Shown here: positions 53,013 through 64,000 of the stretch, in pieces
Numbering within the stretch: position 1 is the stretch's first letter
Layout of the letters: each line of letters starts with the position of its first letter
DNA from: Struthidea cinerea
Taxonomy: Eukaryota > Chordata > Aves > Passeriformes > Corcoracidae
Direction of reading: 5' to 3'
DNA length: 64,000 nt
NCBI GenBank assembly: GCA_013397865.1
Contig: VZTI01003255.1
Location: forward strand, 186,001-250,000
Made by a program: the position numbers and the translations under genes
The notes under the pieces: generated by a model
What the model saw: the letters and a program-made list of their open reading frames with translations, nothing else
What the model was told of the DNA's origin: nothing
Database searches by the model: none

Positions 53013-53395
53013 GCAGCCACACCGTAAAGCGATCCAGGAACAAAGACAAAAAACAATGCAGGGTCCAAGTTTAAGTACAGGAGCAGGGCGAGCCTCAGAG
53101 ACCAATGTTCTGAGGACACAGGGGCGGTACACAGGCGGGACTAGGGTAAGGGAACTAATAAGGAAGCTCTGGGGGAGTGGCGAGGGGCAAAGGCCAATGG
53201 GGGTAACCTGGAGTGGAGATTCTTCTAGGGCATGGGACGTATAAGGTAGCAAGGGGGCAGAAGAGCCACGGGGCAACCAGGGGAGCAGAACTGGGGTAGA
53301 TTAACATACCAGAACCATGCATGCTGGGGGAAGCCTTTTCTGTTCACCCTAACCTGGGAGGATTCTCTGGTACCAGGGACTGTCTCACCAGCACA

Positions 53396-56300
53396 CTCTC
53401 TTAGTTCCTTGTATCGTAGGCTCACTAGCAGGCACACATATTTTGGAAACCTCGTCATTTTTGGAGACTACCCAGTAGCTATTCCACTCCACTGGAAGAA
53501 ACTACTTTTGAGTAGAACTGTGAATATATTGGAAATTTTAATAAATGTTTTATTCCTTTTTCCTGTTATTTTTAGTTTAAGGTTTTGCAGTTTTAACTAT
53601 TTAATTGTACTTCATAAAAACTGAGATAGTGATCTAATTTCAAAACAACAAAAGAGAAAACATGAAGGCTCTCCTTTAAATACATAGACTTAAAAAATTT
53701 GGATTCATTAATTTCCTTATTGATTTGGTGTAACCAGGGGATTTCACTGCAATTACTTTATTTTATTAGTTTCCTCCAATGAATTTTTGATAAACAAATT
53801 ATTAATCTAACTCTGGGTGGAGAGGGAGGAAGTATCTCTACCCAAAACCCCAATATAAATGGAATGATCAGCCATGAAAAAGAGAATTATTTTATTCTAA
53901 AAATGTCAGAGCAGTAAATTTTGACATTAGTGAATTAGTATTTCCACCCATATGTTTCTCTCCAACAACATTCTGGTATGCTGGCATTCACAGCCTATTC
54001 TGTTTATGATGTGATCACAGGCTGAGAAAATATGCTTCCTTCAAAGTGTCACTGCCTGGATTCTTTCCAGGTTCAGTGGTTCCAGCAGAGAAGCAGACCC
54101 TACCGGGACCCTGAGTAGGGCTGCAGCTAAGTGCCAAGCCTTTGCCCAAAGGACAGTGAAGTGTTCTTTTGATCCAATTTCTGCATGAACTTAGAAGAAA
54201 ACAGGACATGTGATTGACTTAGTGGGTTTCCTGTCATCCACTATGGGGCTCACCTTCATGTCGTTTCCTAAATCTTTGATGTAAATAACATAGGGCTAGT
54301 TTCAATCTGCTGTTTTGCAAATAGGTTTTGAAACTTGATTTCTAATGGCAAAATGAAGTCACGTAGTATGAAAAAATGGATCCATTTCACATGCACATTT
54401 TTATTTTAAGAAAACTGAATGTTTCATTTGTACAAATAGCAATTTGGACTGCTTCTTCACATGCTTTTGAATGCATTTGTGTTGAAATTTTCTTAAGCTA
54501 CTGATAAAAAGTTGTAAGAAACAAGGGTAAGTCAAATGATCACATCTAAAAGGGCAAGGTAATACTAACAGCCTATCAGGAAGTGAAATACATGACAGCT
54601 CTGAAAGCAAATGCAAAGCTGCCAATATTATCTGGGGAGTGAGCCAAGAAGCCAGATGCTACAAAAAAAAAAACCCCTCTGTTGTTTGGCATTATGGGGT
54701 CTCATGGGTGCCATCGAAAGACAAAAGGATCCAGTGCATATTATAAAACAATATGGTAGACCTCAAATGCCCATACTGTTCTTGAGGACAACTTCATGCT
54801 GAACAGCAATGGTGTTAAAAAAACCCACAAGAACCATATCTGTTAGAATATAGAAACCATGTGAAGAATAAAAGCAATTTTCAAATTCATCTTCTTTGTT
54901 ATGTTTGGGAATCAGAGAAGTCCAGGTGTAGCTCAGGATCCTGAGGGGAGGATGAACTAAGCTAAAAGCAGAGTTTCATTAAATCCAGCCTCCAACACCA
55001 GCTTTGAATCAGCTTGCTCTTGCATCAGATAAATTTTAAAGACAAAGAATTATGTAGCAAAGGGTCCTGCAAATAAAAACAAATCTAGAAACTTTTATTT
55101 ACCTTTTATTTAGTGCTGAGAGATAAGACCTGGACTAGATATTCTTTTAATCAAAGATTCATAAGATTGGCCTTGATTCATGTTATTTATCTGGGTTTTT
55201 TAAAATTTATTTCTCCCTTCATATTTAGGTTTGATTGTAACAATACATTTAGTCTGCTTAATATTCAATTGCATTAGTAACTGTAGTAGATAATTTCCTG
55301 TCCTTTTTTCCTAAATATTTATTTCCTTAAAATTAAGATCAATGTACTCTTAAAGTGCTGATGCACTGTATATTAGAGGGGAATTTTGTTCACAAGTATT
55401 AGCAGAATTTACCAGAGAGGTGTTTTAAAAGTTCTTTAAATGTATTCCACTTTTATGGATAAAGAATGAAATAGAAGAATATAACCTATAGACAATTATA
55501 ATAAATATCTGAGACTATTGACACTACACTGGAAGAACACTTGAGAGGTATGAACCACTACAGATAAAAGTGAATTACTGAGTCTGCATTATATTTTAAA
55601 ATATCTTAGAACACTATGCCTTCTAGTGTCATATTGTCTCTTGAGGGGGCTAATGGAATTTTTCCAGTGGTTTTGTGTAAAGATTATTATTGTGATAGCT
55701 CATTTTCATTTGACTACATTATTTGAGGAGTACAAAGATAGTTTTAATAGCCTTTCAGAAATTTCTGCATAGTATTCATTCTTTAAAATAAGGGATGTTC
55801 TTTGAATTTTCGATTCAACTCAACAGAATTGAGTAGAACTGGAAACAGGGAGTGAGAGGGCAAATAGTACCGTTCCTTGCTCTGTGACACAAAAACACAT
55901 TTCCAAAGACAAATATTCTCTTAGCAAACTGTGCTTCCTAGACAACTACCATATTCCTCTGAACACTGAGATTAGAGTGCAGACAAGATTTCCAGCTAGC
56001 AAAATGTAAGACATTGAAAGAAGCAGCGATGTTTTGAAGGAGAAAGACCTTACTTTTCAGCAATCTCCCTCACCTACACAAGAATTACTCAGTGAGGTTT
56101 GCTACAGTAAAATCACACCTTAAACAATGCTGCATTTTAAACTTATGCCAATTCTCTGATACTTAGAAAAGACTTTAGAATGTTTATTTATTCTCAATGC
56201 ATTAATTCTTTTTCTTCAGGGAGCAGTGTCCTAAACATCACAGTGATTAGTTATTTCATTATCATGACCATCACCAGGGCCTTTTTAAATTCTTACAGTT

Positions 56301-58715
56301 TTAAAACATTATCTTCAGAGACCAGAAGAACTGGTTTACCTCCATTAGTTAAGAAGGGAAATTTTTATGTTTCACCATAATTTTCCACTTTTTATGTCTC
56401 TGTCATCTAAAATGGCTGAAAGTAAACAATGCTGATATCAATTTCAGTAGGGAGGTATGAACCCAGAAAGTGAGTGTATAACTAGCAGGAAAAACTGGTA
56501 CAGAAAATTGTAGCACATCCCACTGTGAGTAATGACTTGTGAAAAATATGTTCAGTTACAGTTGAACATCAGCCATTTACAATTTAACTCTCTTCATAGT
56601 ACTGGCATCTTTCTCTTCCTCATTGCATTCTCTCTACCTTGAAAGAAATTGTGTGATTTACTATTGCTTTCCTGAACTGCACAATTTTGCGGTAATGCAA
56701 AACCAAGCTCCAAGCCTACATTTTAGTTTAACTTACTGATAGTGTTAAACTGGTGCTGGCACTGCTAAAATCTCCCCTATAAATCAATAAGAAAAACAGA
56801 GTGTGACTGCAGACCCATCCTGCAAGCCTGCAGGTAAGTATGTTAGTATGTCAGTAATGTGTCTACAGTGATTCATGTAATGTCCCATTGTGTCTCAAAA
56901 TACTGTACATCTGTGGCCAACAGAACTCATTTTGATTCCAATTTCTCCTAGACCTTTGAGAGAACAGAAGATGGCACACTGGTTGAAATTTTAGATTTTA
57001 CATGTGTTGGATGTGTTATGTATAACACTATGCACCTGTAAAAGTGATTTTTGCTGTCCGAGAGATTGTCTTCCAATAAAAAAATGCAATTTCAAAAGGA
57101 TATGATTTTATGTTTCTTTCCAAAATTTCTAAATCAAATAGTTCAGTCAAGAGCCTCCCTTAGTGTCCACACAGAAGTCAGGACCTATGAAGATCCACTG
57201 TGACACCCACGTCACAAGTTGCATCTTCTTTGAATGAGTAAGGGAAATGATCAAGAACAAGGGTGGTCTCCCTTTTCCTCACAATAAGATACTGACACAA
57301 CAAAGAGCAAAAAACCCAACAAAAAGAAAACAGCCCATGAAAAAAAACCCAAAAAAGTCTCCTAAAAATATGGGATTATCTTTCCTTTGGAAGAAAGGAG
57401 AAACTTGGCTTCTTGTTTTTATTTTGAGAATAGGAGGGGAATATTTCCTCAACTTTAATGGAGACTGAAGCCTTTGTAATAGAATGATATTTCAAAAGGT
57501 GCACAGCCATCTCCTGGCTTACCAAGATTTATAGTTGACTGTATTTAATTCATACTTGGAAGTGGCAAGAGAAAAAAACACAAACAGTATGAATAAAGAA
57601 AGTTCTTGAAAATCCTAGAATGGGCATGCAATCAGTGTTTAACATTGCCTGGACTCTGCTTTAAAGCAACCTTGAGCCTTACAGCTAGTTGCAGTGAATG
57701 GAATGGAGAGAGACAAACCTAGTAAGGACAGGAAGATTTAGCAGGGTGTGGAATTTCAAGTAAGTAGGTAATCATAATCAAATAAATATTTATCTAAGAG
57801 TTCAAAATCTCAGGAGGTGGTTACTGTTTAAGAATTTGGTTTTAACAGTGTCTTTGAAGAAGCACTGCTTTCCTGAACTGACTATATATATATATATAAG
57901 ACCATGGCAATTTAATATTCTCTGAGATCGAAGGAAACACACAGGCTGATTTCAAGTTTTGTTAGAAAAGTGTCTATGACCAACATGAGAAAACAGTTTC
58001 TTCATGCTTTTCTGTGTTCAAAACATATTCTAATGTAAAAATCCAATAATTTAATTTCAGTAACAAACTCACTGATGTGTGTTTATCTTTCTTTTACACA
58101 CAGGGATTTACTAAAAATCACCTTATGGAAAAGTAGTGTTCTGTGCTAAAATCCAAACTCAATGGAGCACTACACATAAAAGTTATTAAAATCAAATGGT
58201 TCCTTTAAACTTTAAATTCAAACTCAGAGCAGCAGCTAATCCAAAAGGAAATTAAGTGAAATGCCCTTCTGGGAAATGGTAAATCTAGAGCACTCAGGAA
58301 AAGAGTTAAATGATGAATCAAACTAAGAACAATGAAATTCCTTGAAAAATGCACATTTTCACAACAGGTACACATGCCTCTGTGCACATATCCAAACAGT
58401 CAACACTCGAATTGCTTAATTACTGTAAAAAAATACAGTTCTAAAAATCATGTGAGCACCTTCTTATCTCTTCTTTTTTATTGACTTGTCTAAATTCAAA
58501 GACAAATAGCTCTTTTAAACTTTTTGCTTATTGATATTTTCTTACTGTACAAAGTATAAATGTCAAACCTTTAACAATCGTATTACCAATATATAATTCT
58601 GATTTATGTTTTCTAACCCCAAGGTCAAGTGTTAGGAAAAATCATCCTGCTTCTGACAACCTTCGTAGATCCCACACTCCATCAAAGCCACTTTGGTAAT
58701 TTATATGACACGATG
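53396..58715. other. Non-coding unique sequence between two related LTRs
   Basis: About 5.3 kb lying between two LTRs of one family in the same orientation. I found no gag, pol or env-like open frames, no primer-binding site and no polypurine tract at the LTR edges. It therefore looks like host sequence, not a proviral interior. A donor-like CAG/GTAAGTATG is present at 56831-56842. A (TA)8 repeat lies at 57883. Confidence 0.55.
57883..57898 (+). repeat. (TA)8 microsatellite
   Basis: Eight perfect TA units. Confidence 0.85.
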
Positions 58716-58721
58716 ATTAGC
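58716..58721 (+). repeat. Left target-site duplication (ATTAGC)
   Basis: ATTAGC directly precedes the LTR and recurs directly after it at 59102-59107. A 6-bp duplication is the length produced by alpha- and betaretrovirus-like (ERVK-type) integrases. Confidence 0.6.
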
Positions 58722-59101
58722 TAATACCGTTCCTTCCTGGCTCCGTGGGGTCCCGCGTGCCCCCACAGGTGCCTGGGCAGGTTCAGTATTAAGTCAGTGA
58801 CAAAAGAGTCAGGAAGGGTATTTGCTTGCATTCCGGCAGGAGAGTTTATTCAACTTCACTGTCAAAAGTCGCAGGGGCAAATACCATAACAATGGCTAGC
58901 TCAGGGTTTTTCCCAGGGCTGGGGTAAAAGGCGGATCAGGGAACGGGGACCAATGGGAGAGCCCCGGGGGAGTGACAAGGGGCCAAGGCCAGCAGCCAAC
59001 CAGGGAATTCAAACTGGAATAGGTTAACTTAACAGAACCATGCACCCTGGGAAAAGCCTTTCGGTCGCCTTAACAGAAAGGTATGTTCACCGGCCACCAC
59101 A
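58722..59101 (-). mobile_element. Solo LTR, family A, minus strand, with 6-bp target duplication
   Basis: A GC-rich 380-bp element. On the minus strand it starts TGTGGTGGCCGG and has an inverted CCAAT (CCATTGGTCC), a poly(A) signal AATAAA (58845-58850) and a U5 reading 'aaatacccttcctgactctt'. The right end shows the expected CA on the plus strand. The left end reads TA instead of TG, which may be a mutated terminus or a small boundary error. Matching ATTAGC copies flank it. There is no internal retroviral sequence, so it arose by recombination between two LTRs. It is related to the LTR at 52809-53395. Confidence 0.78.
58845..58850 (-). terminator. LTR poly(A) signal AATAAA
   Basis: A minus-strand AATAAA followed by 'ctctcctgccgg', at the R/U5 position of this LTR. 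Confidence 0.6.
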
Positions 59102-59107
59102 ATTAGC
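59102..59107 (+). repeat. Right target-site duplication (ATTAGC)
   Basis: Identical to the six bases at 58716-58721. Confidence 0.6.
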
Positions 59108-60790
59108 CCATAGTTGCTCCATAAAATTTGAGAGCAAATCTAATCTTCACAATGTTCAGTTTTGTTCTTGAAGAGCAACAAATAATAGTCAGATTTTGTT
59201 TAATAGGAATAACCCAATACGGGTAAGCATATATGATGCCCTAAAGGACTTGGCAGACTTCCTGGCCATCCATTGAAAGCACCCATCGTATTTTCAGTAG
59301 CTATGAAAACTAGGCTATGTCCCAACAGGGTTTGGATACGTGGACATCTGACTATACCTTCAGCTGGTGTGTGGCTTTAGACAGCTATCAGCTACATACA
59401 TCCCCCACCAGTTCTGATTCTTCACCTGAGAGCTTGTTTGTTTTTCTTAGGAAAATCAGATGCTCTAAAGAATTCCCTCACCGTACCAACCATTTTCTCA
59501 CTTACTGCTTTAGTCCAGCATAGGTGCAACAGCATTGCTTTTACTTAACGATGTTGTTATTCAGTATGAATGGGCACCTCTCTAGATGCAAGCTTCACTC
59601 CAGAAACACAGAGTTGCAATCATGTATGTTTTTGCTCTTTCAAATCTGGATATTTAACAAATTAATCTAGGGTTTTTTTTGCATTAAGAAATCATATATT
59701 CATTATCCTAAAACAGATTTTTCCTCCCGTGTGATCTTTTTATATAAAGATATTGAGCTAGAAATTTTGCCAATGAGTAAAGGAAGTGGGTAAAGATTCA
59801 TTTCCTCTTTAAGGGAACTCGTCAAATACTAGTACTTGTAAAGTCCTGCAAAGTACATCTAATGCATCCAGTAAAATCAGATCTCTACAATATGTTATTG
59901 AGTAATTAGTGCTTAAACCAGAAGTTCTACCTCTTATTAGTCATCTTTATGCTCAGACTGCATAAGCTAAATTGATTGTTTAAGGATCCACAAATACCAT
60001 AATCACAGATTTTATGGTTTTATGTAGGATATTAGGAAAAAATTGCCTCATTGTCTTCAATGTGAAACAAGATTACTTTTCCCTAAGCAATGCAGTAGAA
60101 GGTACATAAAATCAAATATGTGAAATCATTGGTTCCCTAATGCCACTGCTCTCAGTAGAGATAATTGCTTCATTCAGTTCATAAATTCTCTTGCTTGTTT
60201 GCATTTGTAGCTCTCCCACAGAACCCCACTCCACTGATCTAATGTTAGATGTTGGTTCAGCTCTGTTATCTCTGATTGAAATATAGTAAATTGACAGCAG
60301 TTAAAGATGCATCCAATATCATTATTACTGGCTTTTGTGCAGAGATCAATGAAGATCCCACAGGATTTCAGTAATTTATTTGCTCTCTGGTAATTTCTTA
60401 ATACTCTATCACCCTTTCAGAGAGCTTGTCTGATTTCTCATTATGTCATTAATGAAATGCCCTGTTTTCCTACGTGTATATATTTATTTCTTCTCAAGAG
60501 ACAGATGATATTAATGCTGAGGGGACCTCTGGATAAAAACTGGAAGAATCACTCATTTCTTCTTATTATTTGATTATATTATGGCTGTATTTGAGAAGCC
60601 CCAACCATATAACTGATACAATGGTAGAATTAACAGAAAGAACTTGGAACATTTTCCATATAAGAATTATGATTGCCACCCATTTGTCTAACAGGCATTT
60701 AATCAAGTTTTGGGGTGGCTTTATGATGCGTATCCCCTATTGTCACTCTATGCCCAGACATGATTCCTGTGCCTTCCTGTATCTTTAAAA
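59108..60790. other. Non-coding unique sequence
   Basis: No gene. The part at about 60150-60480 is repeat-free and has mixed composition, with 'tcattaatgaaatg' and 'tgttatctctgattg'. It could be a further conserved-element candidate, but I hold that weakly. Confidence 0.5.
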
Positions 60791-61331
60791 CTGTGTGTGA
60801 GAGAAAGAAAAAAAAAAGGCAGATGAACTTTTCAAAGCAGTTTGTCCTCCAAGTGCACTCTATCTCCTCCGCGTGCTGCTGTGGCAGCAAGAGCAGAGGA
60901 AGGACCCTTTGCTGCTTTTTCAGTCAGCTTTCAGCTCTGTTTCTGCAGAGAGAGATGGAGAGCTAAACTTTTTTTCTCCCTGGGACTTTGCCTTCTTCTT
61001 CTTCTCTTCTGGAACTGTTCAGAACTTTCCACCGAGGCCCAGAGGCGGCCCAGGCTGACCCAGCTCTGAAGAAGAGAGAGAGAGAGTTCACACCCAAAGA
61101 AAGGACTCTAAAATCTTACCAGGTTCTCTCCACAGCGAGAGGTTGTATTGTTTAGCATTATTCTTTTCCCATTGTGCATTGTGTCTGTTAAATAAATAGT
61201 TTTTTTTCCTTTCACTTTCCTCCGAGGAAAATTCTTTCCGAACCTGGTGCGGGAGGGACAACTGAAACCTGCTTTCTGTCAGAGGATGTTCATTTTGGAC
61301 GTTCCTCTCAATTTTATCTCAAACTGGGACA
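60791..61331 (+). mobile_element. Solo LTR, family B, plus strand (ERVL-like)
   Basis: The 3' part is typical of a passerine ERV LTR as I recall it. It has a poly(A) signal AATAAA (61191-61196), then 'ccgaggaaaattctttccga', 'cctggtgcgggagggacaac', 'gtcagaggatgttcattttg' and the end 'ctcaaactgggaca'. The 5' part is rich in CTT and GA units. The start is uncertain: TGTGTGTGAGAG near 60791 is a possible TG start, but no target duplication confirms it. No internal retroviral region follows. The downstream two thirds (60988 onward) are repeated at 62059. Confidence 0.7.
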
Positions 61332-62057
61332 AATCATTACCTGCTCCAGCAACAGGATTAACTCTTGCTTTGTAATCAGTCAACTATATATATTTATTTT
61401 TTAACTTCAGAGTGATTAATATTAATTTATACTTTGAACTACTTTTTCTTTGGCTTACTAGTAACAAAAAAAATCTATCAGCTACTCAGAATTTTGGAGT
61501 CCACTTATAAGCTCAGTTATATTCCTTCCTCACTGCTGCTGTAATTTTCATGCCCATATAAGAATTTGTATATTAGTAAAGGACTTACTTGCTTTCACTA
61601 AGCCTTGTATTTGTGAACTTTTCAGAAGCTTAACAAATAATCCCATTTGCCTGTCATCAAAATAATGTTTATTACTAATTTATTTTTTGTTTATTGAATC
61701 AATTGAACTGTTTACAGCTTACGTTAGCATCCATATATCAAAAGCTCTTATTGAGCTACAAAAAGAAACTCCTTAGGAATCTCCTTTTATGCTGGGTTTC
61801 TATTGGTTTCAGTAAACTTCACCTTTTTTTCATTGTTTTAGAGCACACATATATCAAATTTTTGACCTTTGAGATCAGTCTACATTGGAAAAACACTTTA
61901 AATTTCACCATCTCTGTGTCACAAAGAACTGCTCAGACCATTTGATTCACAATGGAATAAAATGGTCATAGTAGTTCCTCTTTGATCTTTTGACCTTCTT
62001 GATTTCTTTTCTGGGGAAAAAAAGTAGAAAGTTTTAGGAACATGAATAGAATACAAC
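60988..62057 (+). repeat. Tandem duplication, copy 1 (1,070 bp)
   Basis: The block begins inside the family B LTR at TTGCCTTCTTC and ends at GAATACAAC just before the N at 62058. Every part I compared matches the block 1,071 positions further on, apart from one substitution (G at 61367, A at 62438). The duplicated part contains only the 3' portion of the LTR and AT-rich unique sequence. The 83-codon open frame at 61694-61945 is repeated along with it and is not a gene. Confidence 0.95.
61191..61196 (+). terminator. LTR poly(A) signal AATAAA
   Basis: AATAAA followed by a T-rich stretch within the family B LTR. It recurs at 62262-62267 in the duplicated block. Confidence 0.6.
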
Positions 62058-62058
62058 N
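62058..62058. other. Assembly gap placeholder (single N)
   Basis: The only ambiguous base I saw in the window. It lies exactly between the two copies of the 1,070-bp block. Some scaffolders write a single N when they estimate a negative gap, that is, overlapping contigs that could not be merged. Confidence 0.9.
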
Positions 62059-63128
62059 TTGCCTTCTTCTTCTTCTCTTCTGGAACTGTTCAGAACTTTC
62101 CACCGAGGCCCAGAGGCGGCCCAGGCTGACCCAGCTCTGAAGAAGAGAGAGAGAGAGTTCACACCCAAAGAAAGGACTCTAAAATCTTACCAGGTTCTCT
62201 CCACAGCGAGAGGTTGTATTGTTTAGCATTATTCTTTTCCCATTGTGCATTGTGTCTGTTAAATAAATAGTTTTTTTTCCTTTCACTTTCCTCCGAGGAA
62301 AATTCTTTCCGAACCTGGTGCGGGAGGGACAACTGAAACCTGCTTTCTGTCAGAGGATGTTCATTTTGGACGTTCCTCTCAATTTTATCTCAAACTGGGA
62401 CAAATCATTACCTGCTCCAGCAACAGGATTAACTCTTACTTTGTAATCAGTCAACTATATATATTTATTTTTTAACTTCAGAGTGATTAATATTAATTTA
62501 TACTTTGAACTACTTTTTCTTTGGCTTACTAGTAACAAAAAAAATCTATCAGCTACTCAGAATTTTGGAGTCCACTTATAAGCTCAGTTATATTCCTTCC
62601 TCACTGCTGCTGTAATTTTCATGCCCATATAAGAATTTGTATATTAGTAAAGGACTTACTTGCTTTCACTAAGCCTTGTATTTGTGAACTTTTCAGAAGC
62701 TTAACAAATAATCCCATTTGCCTGTCATCAAAATAATGTTTATTACTAATTTATTTTTTGTTTATTGAATCAATTGAACTGTTTACAGCTTACGTTAGCA
62801 TCCATATATCAAAAGCTCTTATTGAGCTACAAAAAGAAACTCCTTAGGAATCTCCTTTTATGCTGGGTTTCTATTGGTTTCAGTAAACTTCACCTTTTTT
62901 TCATTGTTTTAGAGCACACATATATCAAATTTTTGACCTTTGAGATCAGTCTACATTGGAAAAACACTTTAAATTTCACCATCTCTGTGTCACAAAGAAC
63001 TGCTCAGACCATTTGATTCACAATGGAATAAAATGGTCATAGTAGTTCCTCTTTGATCTTTTGACCTTCTTGATTTCTTTTCTGGGGAAAAAAAGTAGAA
63101 AGTTTTAGGAACATGAATAGAATACAAC
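62059..63128 (+). repeat. Tandem duplication, copy 2 (1,070 bp)
   Basis: Copy of 60988-62057. It starts with the 3' part of the family B LTR (62059-62402) and continues with the same AT-rich sequence through GAATACAAC at 63128, after which unique sequence follows without a break. The near identity and the N junction suggest that this is the continuing contig and that copy 1 is the overlapping end of the previous one. Confidence 0.95.
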
Positions 63129-64000
63129 TTGAAATATAAATGTTTAGTTTTCACATCTGTCTTCTAAATAAATTGCATTTGGAGGTCTTTCTCAATGGTA
63201 AGAAGGATTCAAAATCAATAAAACCCTGTTCAGCCAAGTTCTGCAGTCTAAAGAAGAGTTGACTTTATCACAATAAATAGCAATATAGCACCTTATTATT
63301 TTATAGTACCTGGTAGGTTTCTTTAAATTATTATGTCTTCTGATTTGTTTTCTTCTCCCAAATTACTCATTTTATGTCACTAGAACAATTATGCGATTTC
63401 ATATTTGTAGATTTTAGAGTTTCAGGGATGCTGTTATCCCTGCATCACTTTCCGTAATTTCATTTGTATTAATTCAATATAGTTGTTCTTACTTTTCTTC
63501 ATTTCCTGTTTGATAAATGGTGATATTCAACCAAACTGCAGGTCTCATCATTCACAGGCATAGCTTTTGAGAAGGGCTTCATCAAAGTCAAGTATCTAGT
63601 CCAATGTATCAAAAGTGTAAGCATTTGTGATTTTTCTTGTAAGTTTTCTCTTTGCTGCTCTATGACACAAACTAGCCTGCCTGATGGAAGTAGAAAAAGC
63701 AGCACTTCCCTAAACAGTGCTATTTCACCAAGCTTGCAATGAGCCATCCAGTTTTCTTTGAAGAATGAGGTCTACAAATCTGGCTGTGTTTCTAGACAAA
63801 ATGTTCCATGCATTACTCAAGAATCGTCCCTAATTTGAAAAAAGACAAATGTTGAACTTGTGGATTGATTTCCAACAGAAGCCTTTTATATTTTTGCTGT
63901 TTAAATTGAAATATTTTTTTGCTAATATTAATTTGAATCCAATGTTTCTCTTGATCAAGTTCAAACAAGATAAGAAAAAACTTCAACTTTAGAAAAACTG
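63129..64000. other. Non-coding unique sequence to window end
   Basis: AT-rich with no gene or repeat that I recognise. The minus-strand 82-codon frame at 63499-63747 has no domain. Confidence 0.55.

Larger units (their letters stand above)
52809..53395 (-). mobile_element. Solo LTR, family A, minus strand (older copy)
   Basis: A GC-rich island within AT-rich DNA. On the minus strand it starts TGTGCTGGTGAGACAG. It carries an inverted CCAAT (CCATTGGCC), a weak TATA-like TACTTAAAC near 53070, a poly(A) signal AATAAA (53007-53012) and a U5 part that reads 'aaacccttcctgcctcttt'. The R/U5 stretch and the early U3 ('ggttctg', 'gcatgc') align by eye with the LTR at 58722-59101. A CA-rich simple repeat (about 52902-52936) interrupts the U5 end, so the left boundary is uncertain. 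No target duplication or internal region was found. Confidence 0.7.

Noticed and set aside
52729..53276. Overlapping 171- and 167-codon frames on opposite strands
   Set aside because: They lie in the GC-rich LTR, where stops are rare. LTRs of this kind do not encode proteins and no domain is visible.
61694..63016. Two identical 83-codon frames, which could be taken as a duplicated gene
   Set aside because: They are the same non-coding stretch seen twice because of the 1,070-bp duplication.
1..64000. CRISPR arrays, operons, rRNA or tRNA genes
   Set aside because: I saw no regularly spaced repeats with unique spacers, no tRNA-like folds with A/B boxes and no bacterial gene structure. The content is that of a vertebrate genome.

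Overview
This window reads as non-coding DNA from a bird, most probably a songbird. It is AT-rich and contains no recognisable protein-coding gene, rRNA or tRNA. The bird call rests on CR1 LINE fragments that match the avian CR1 pattern as I know it (13548-14195 and 22840-23261), and on solo LTRs of the kind common in passerine genomes (36495-36800, 52809-53395, 58722-59101, about 60791-61331). Every long open frame I examined is short, lacks a recognisable domain, and is explained by chance, by low-complexity sequence or by an LTR. The window is best described as a gene desert or the inside of a very large intron.

Layout: 1-9.2 kb is unique AT-rich sequence with a few homopolymer and purine tracts. 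A probable old repeat lies at 9.18-9.39 kb, and a compound AAT/AAC microsatellite next to a 17-bp duplication at 10.46-10.57 kb. At 13.55-14.20 kb two CR1 fragments lie head to head in opposite orientations. From 14.2 to 22.1 kb there is unique sequence with one stretch that resembles a conserved regulatory element. At 22.15-22.28 kb there is an AACC/AACCA array, and at 22.84-23.26 kb an old CR1 3' end. From 23.3 to 36.5 kb the sequence is mostly unique, with another conserved-element candidate at 32.56-33.11 kb. A compact solo LTR with CCAAT, TATA and poly(A) motifs sits at 36.5-36.8 kb on the minus strand. From 36.8 to 52.8 kb there is unique sequence with minor simple repeats. At 52.8-53.4 kb and 58.7-59.1 kb are two related but diverged minus-strand LTRs, the second flanked by a 6-bp direct repeat. 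A plus-strand LTR lies at about 60.8-61.3 kb.

The clearest anomaly is at 60988-63128. A 1,070-bp block, beginning inside the last LTR, is repeated in tandem; the two copies meet at a single N (62058) and I found one base difference between them. This is most simply an unmerged overlap or haplotype duplication at a contig join, not biology.

No genes act together here. Any function of the window would be regulatory (distal enhancers or non-coding transcripts), and the candidates listed for that are inferences from sequence texture and splice-site-like motifs, not proven elements.
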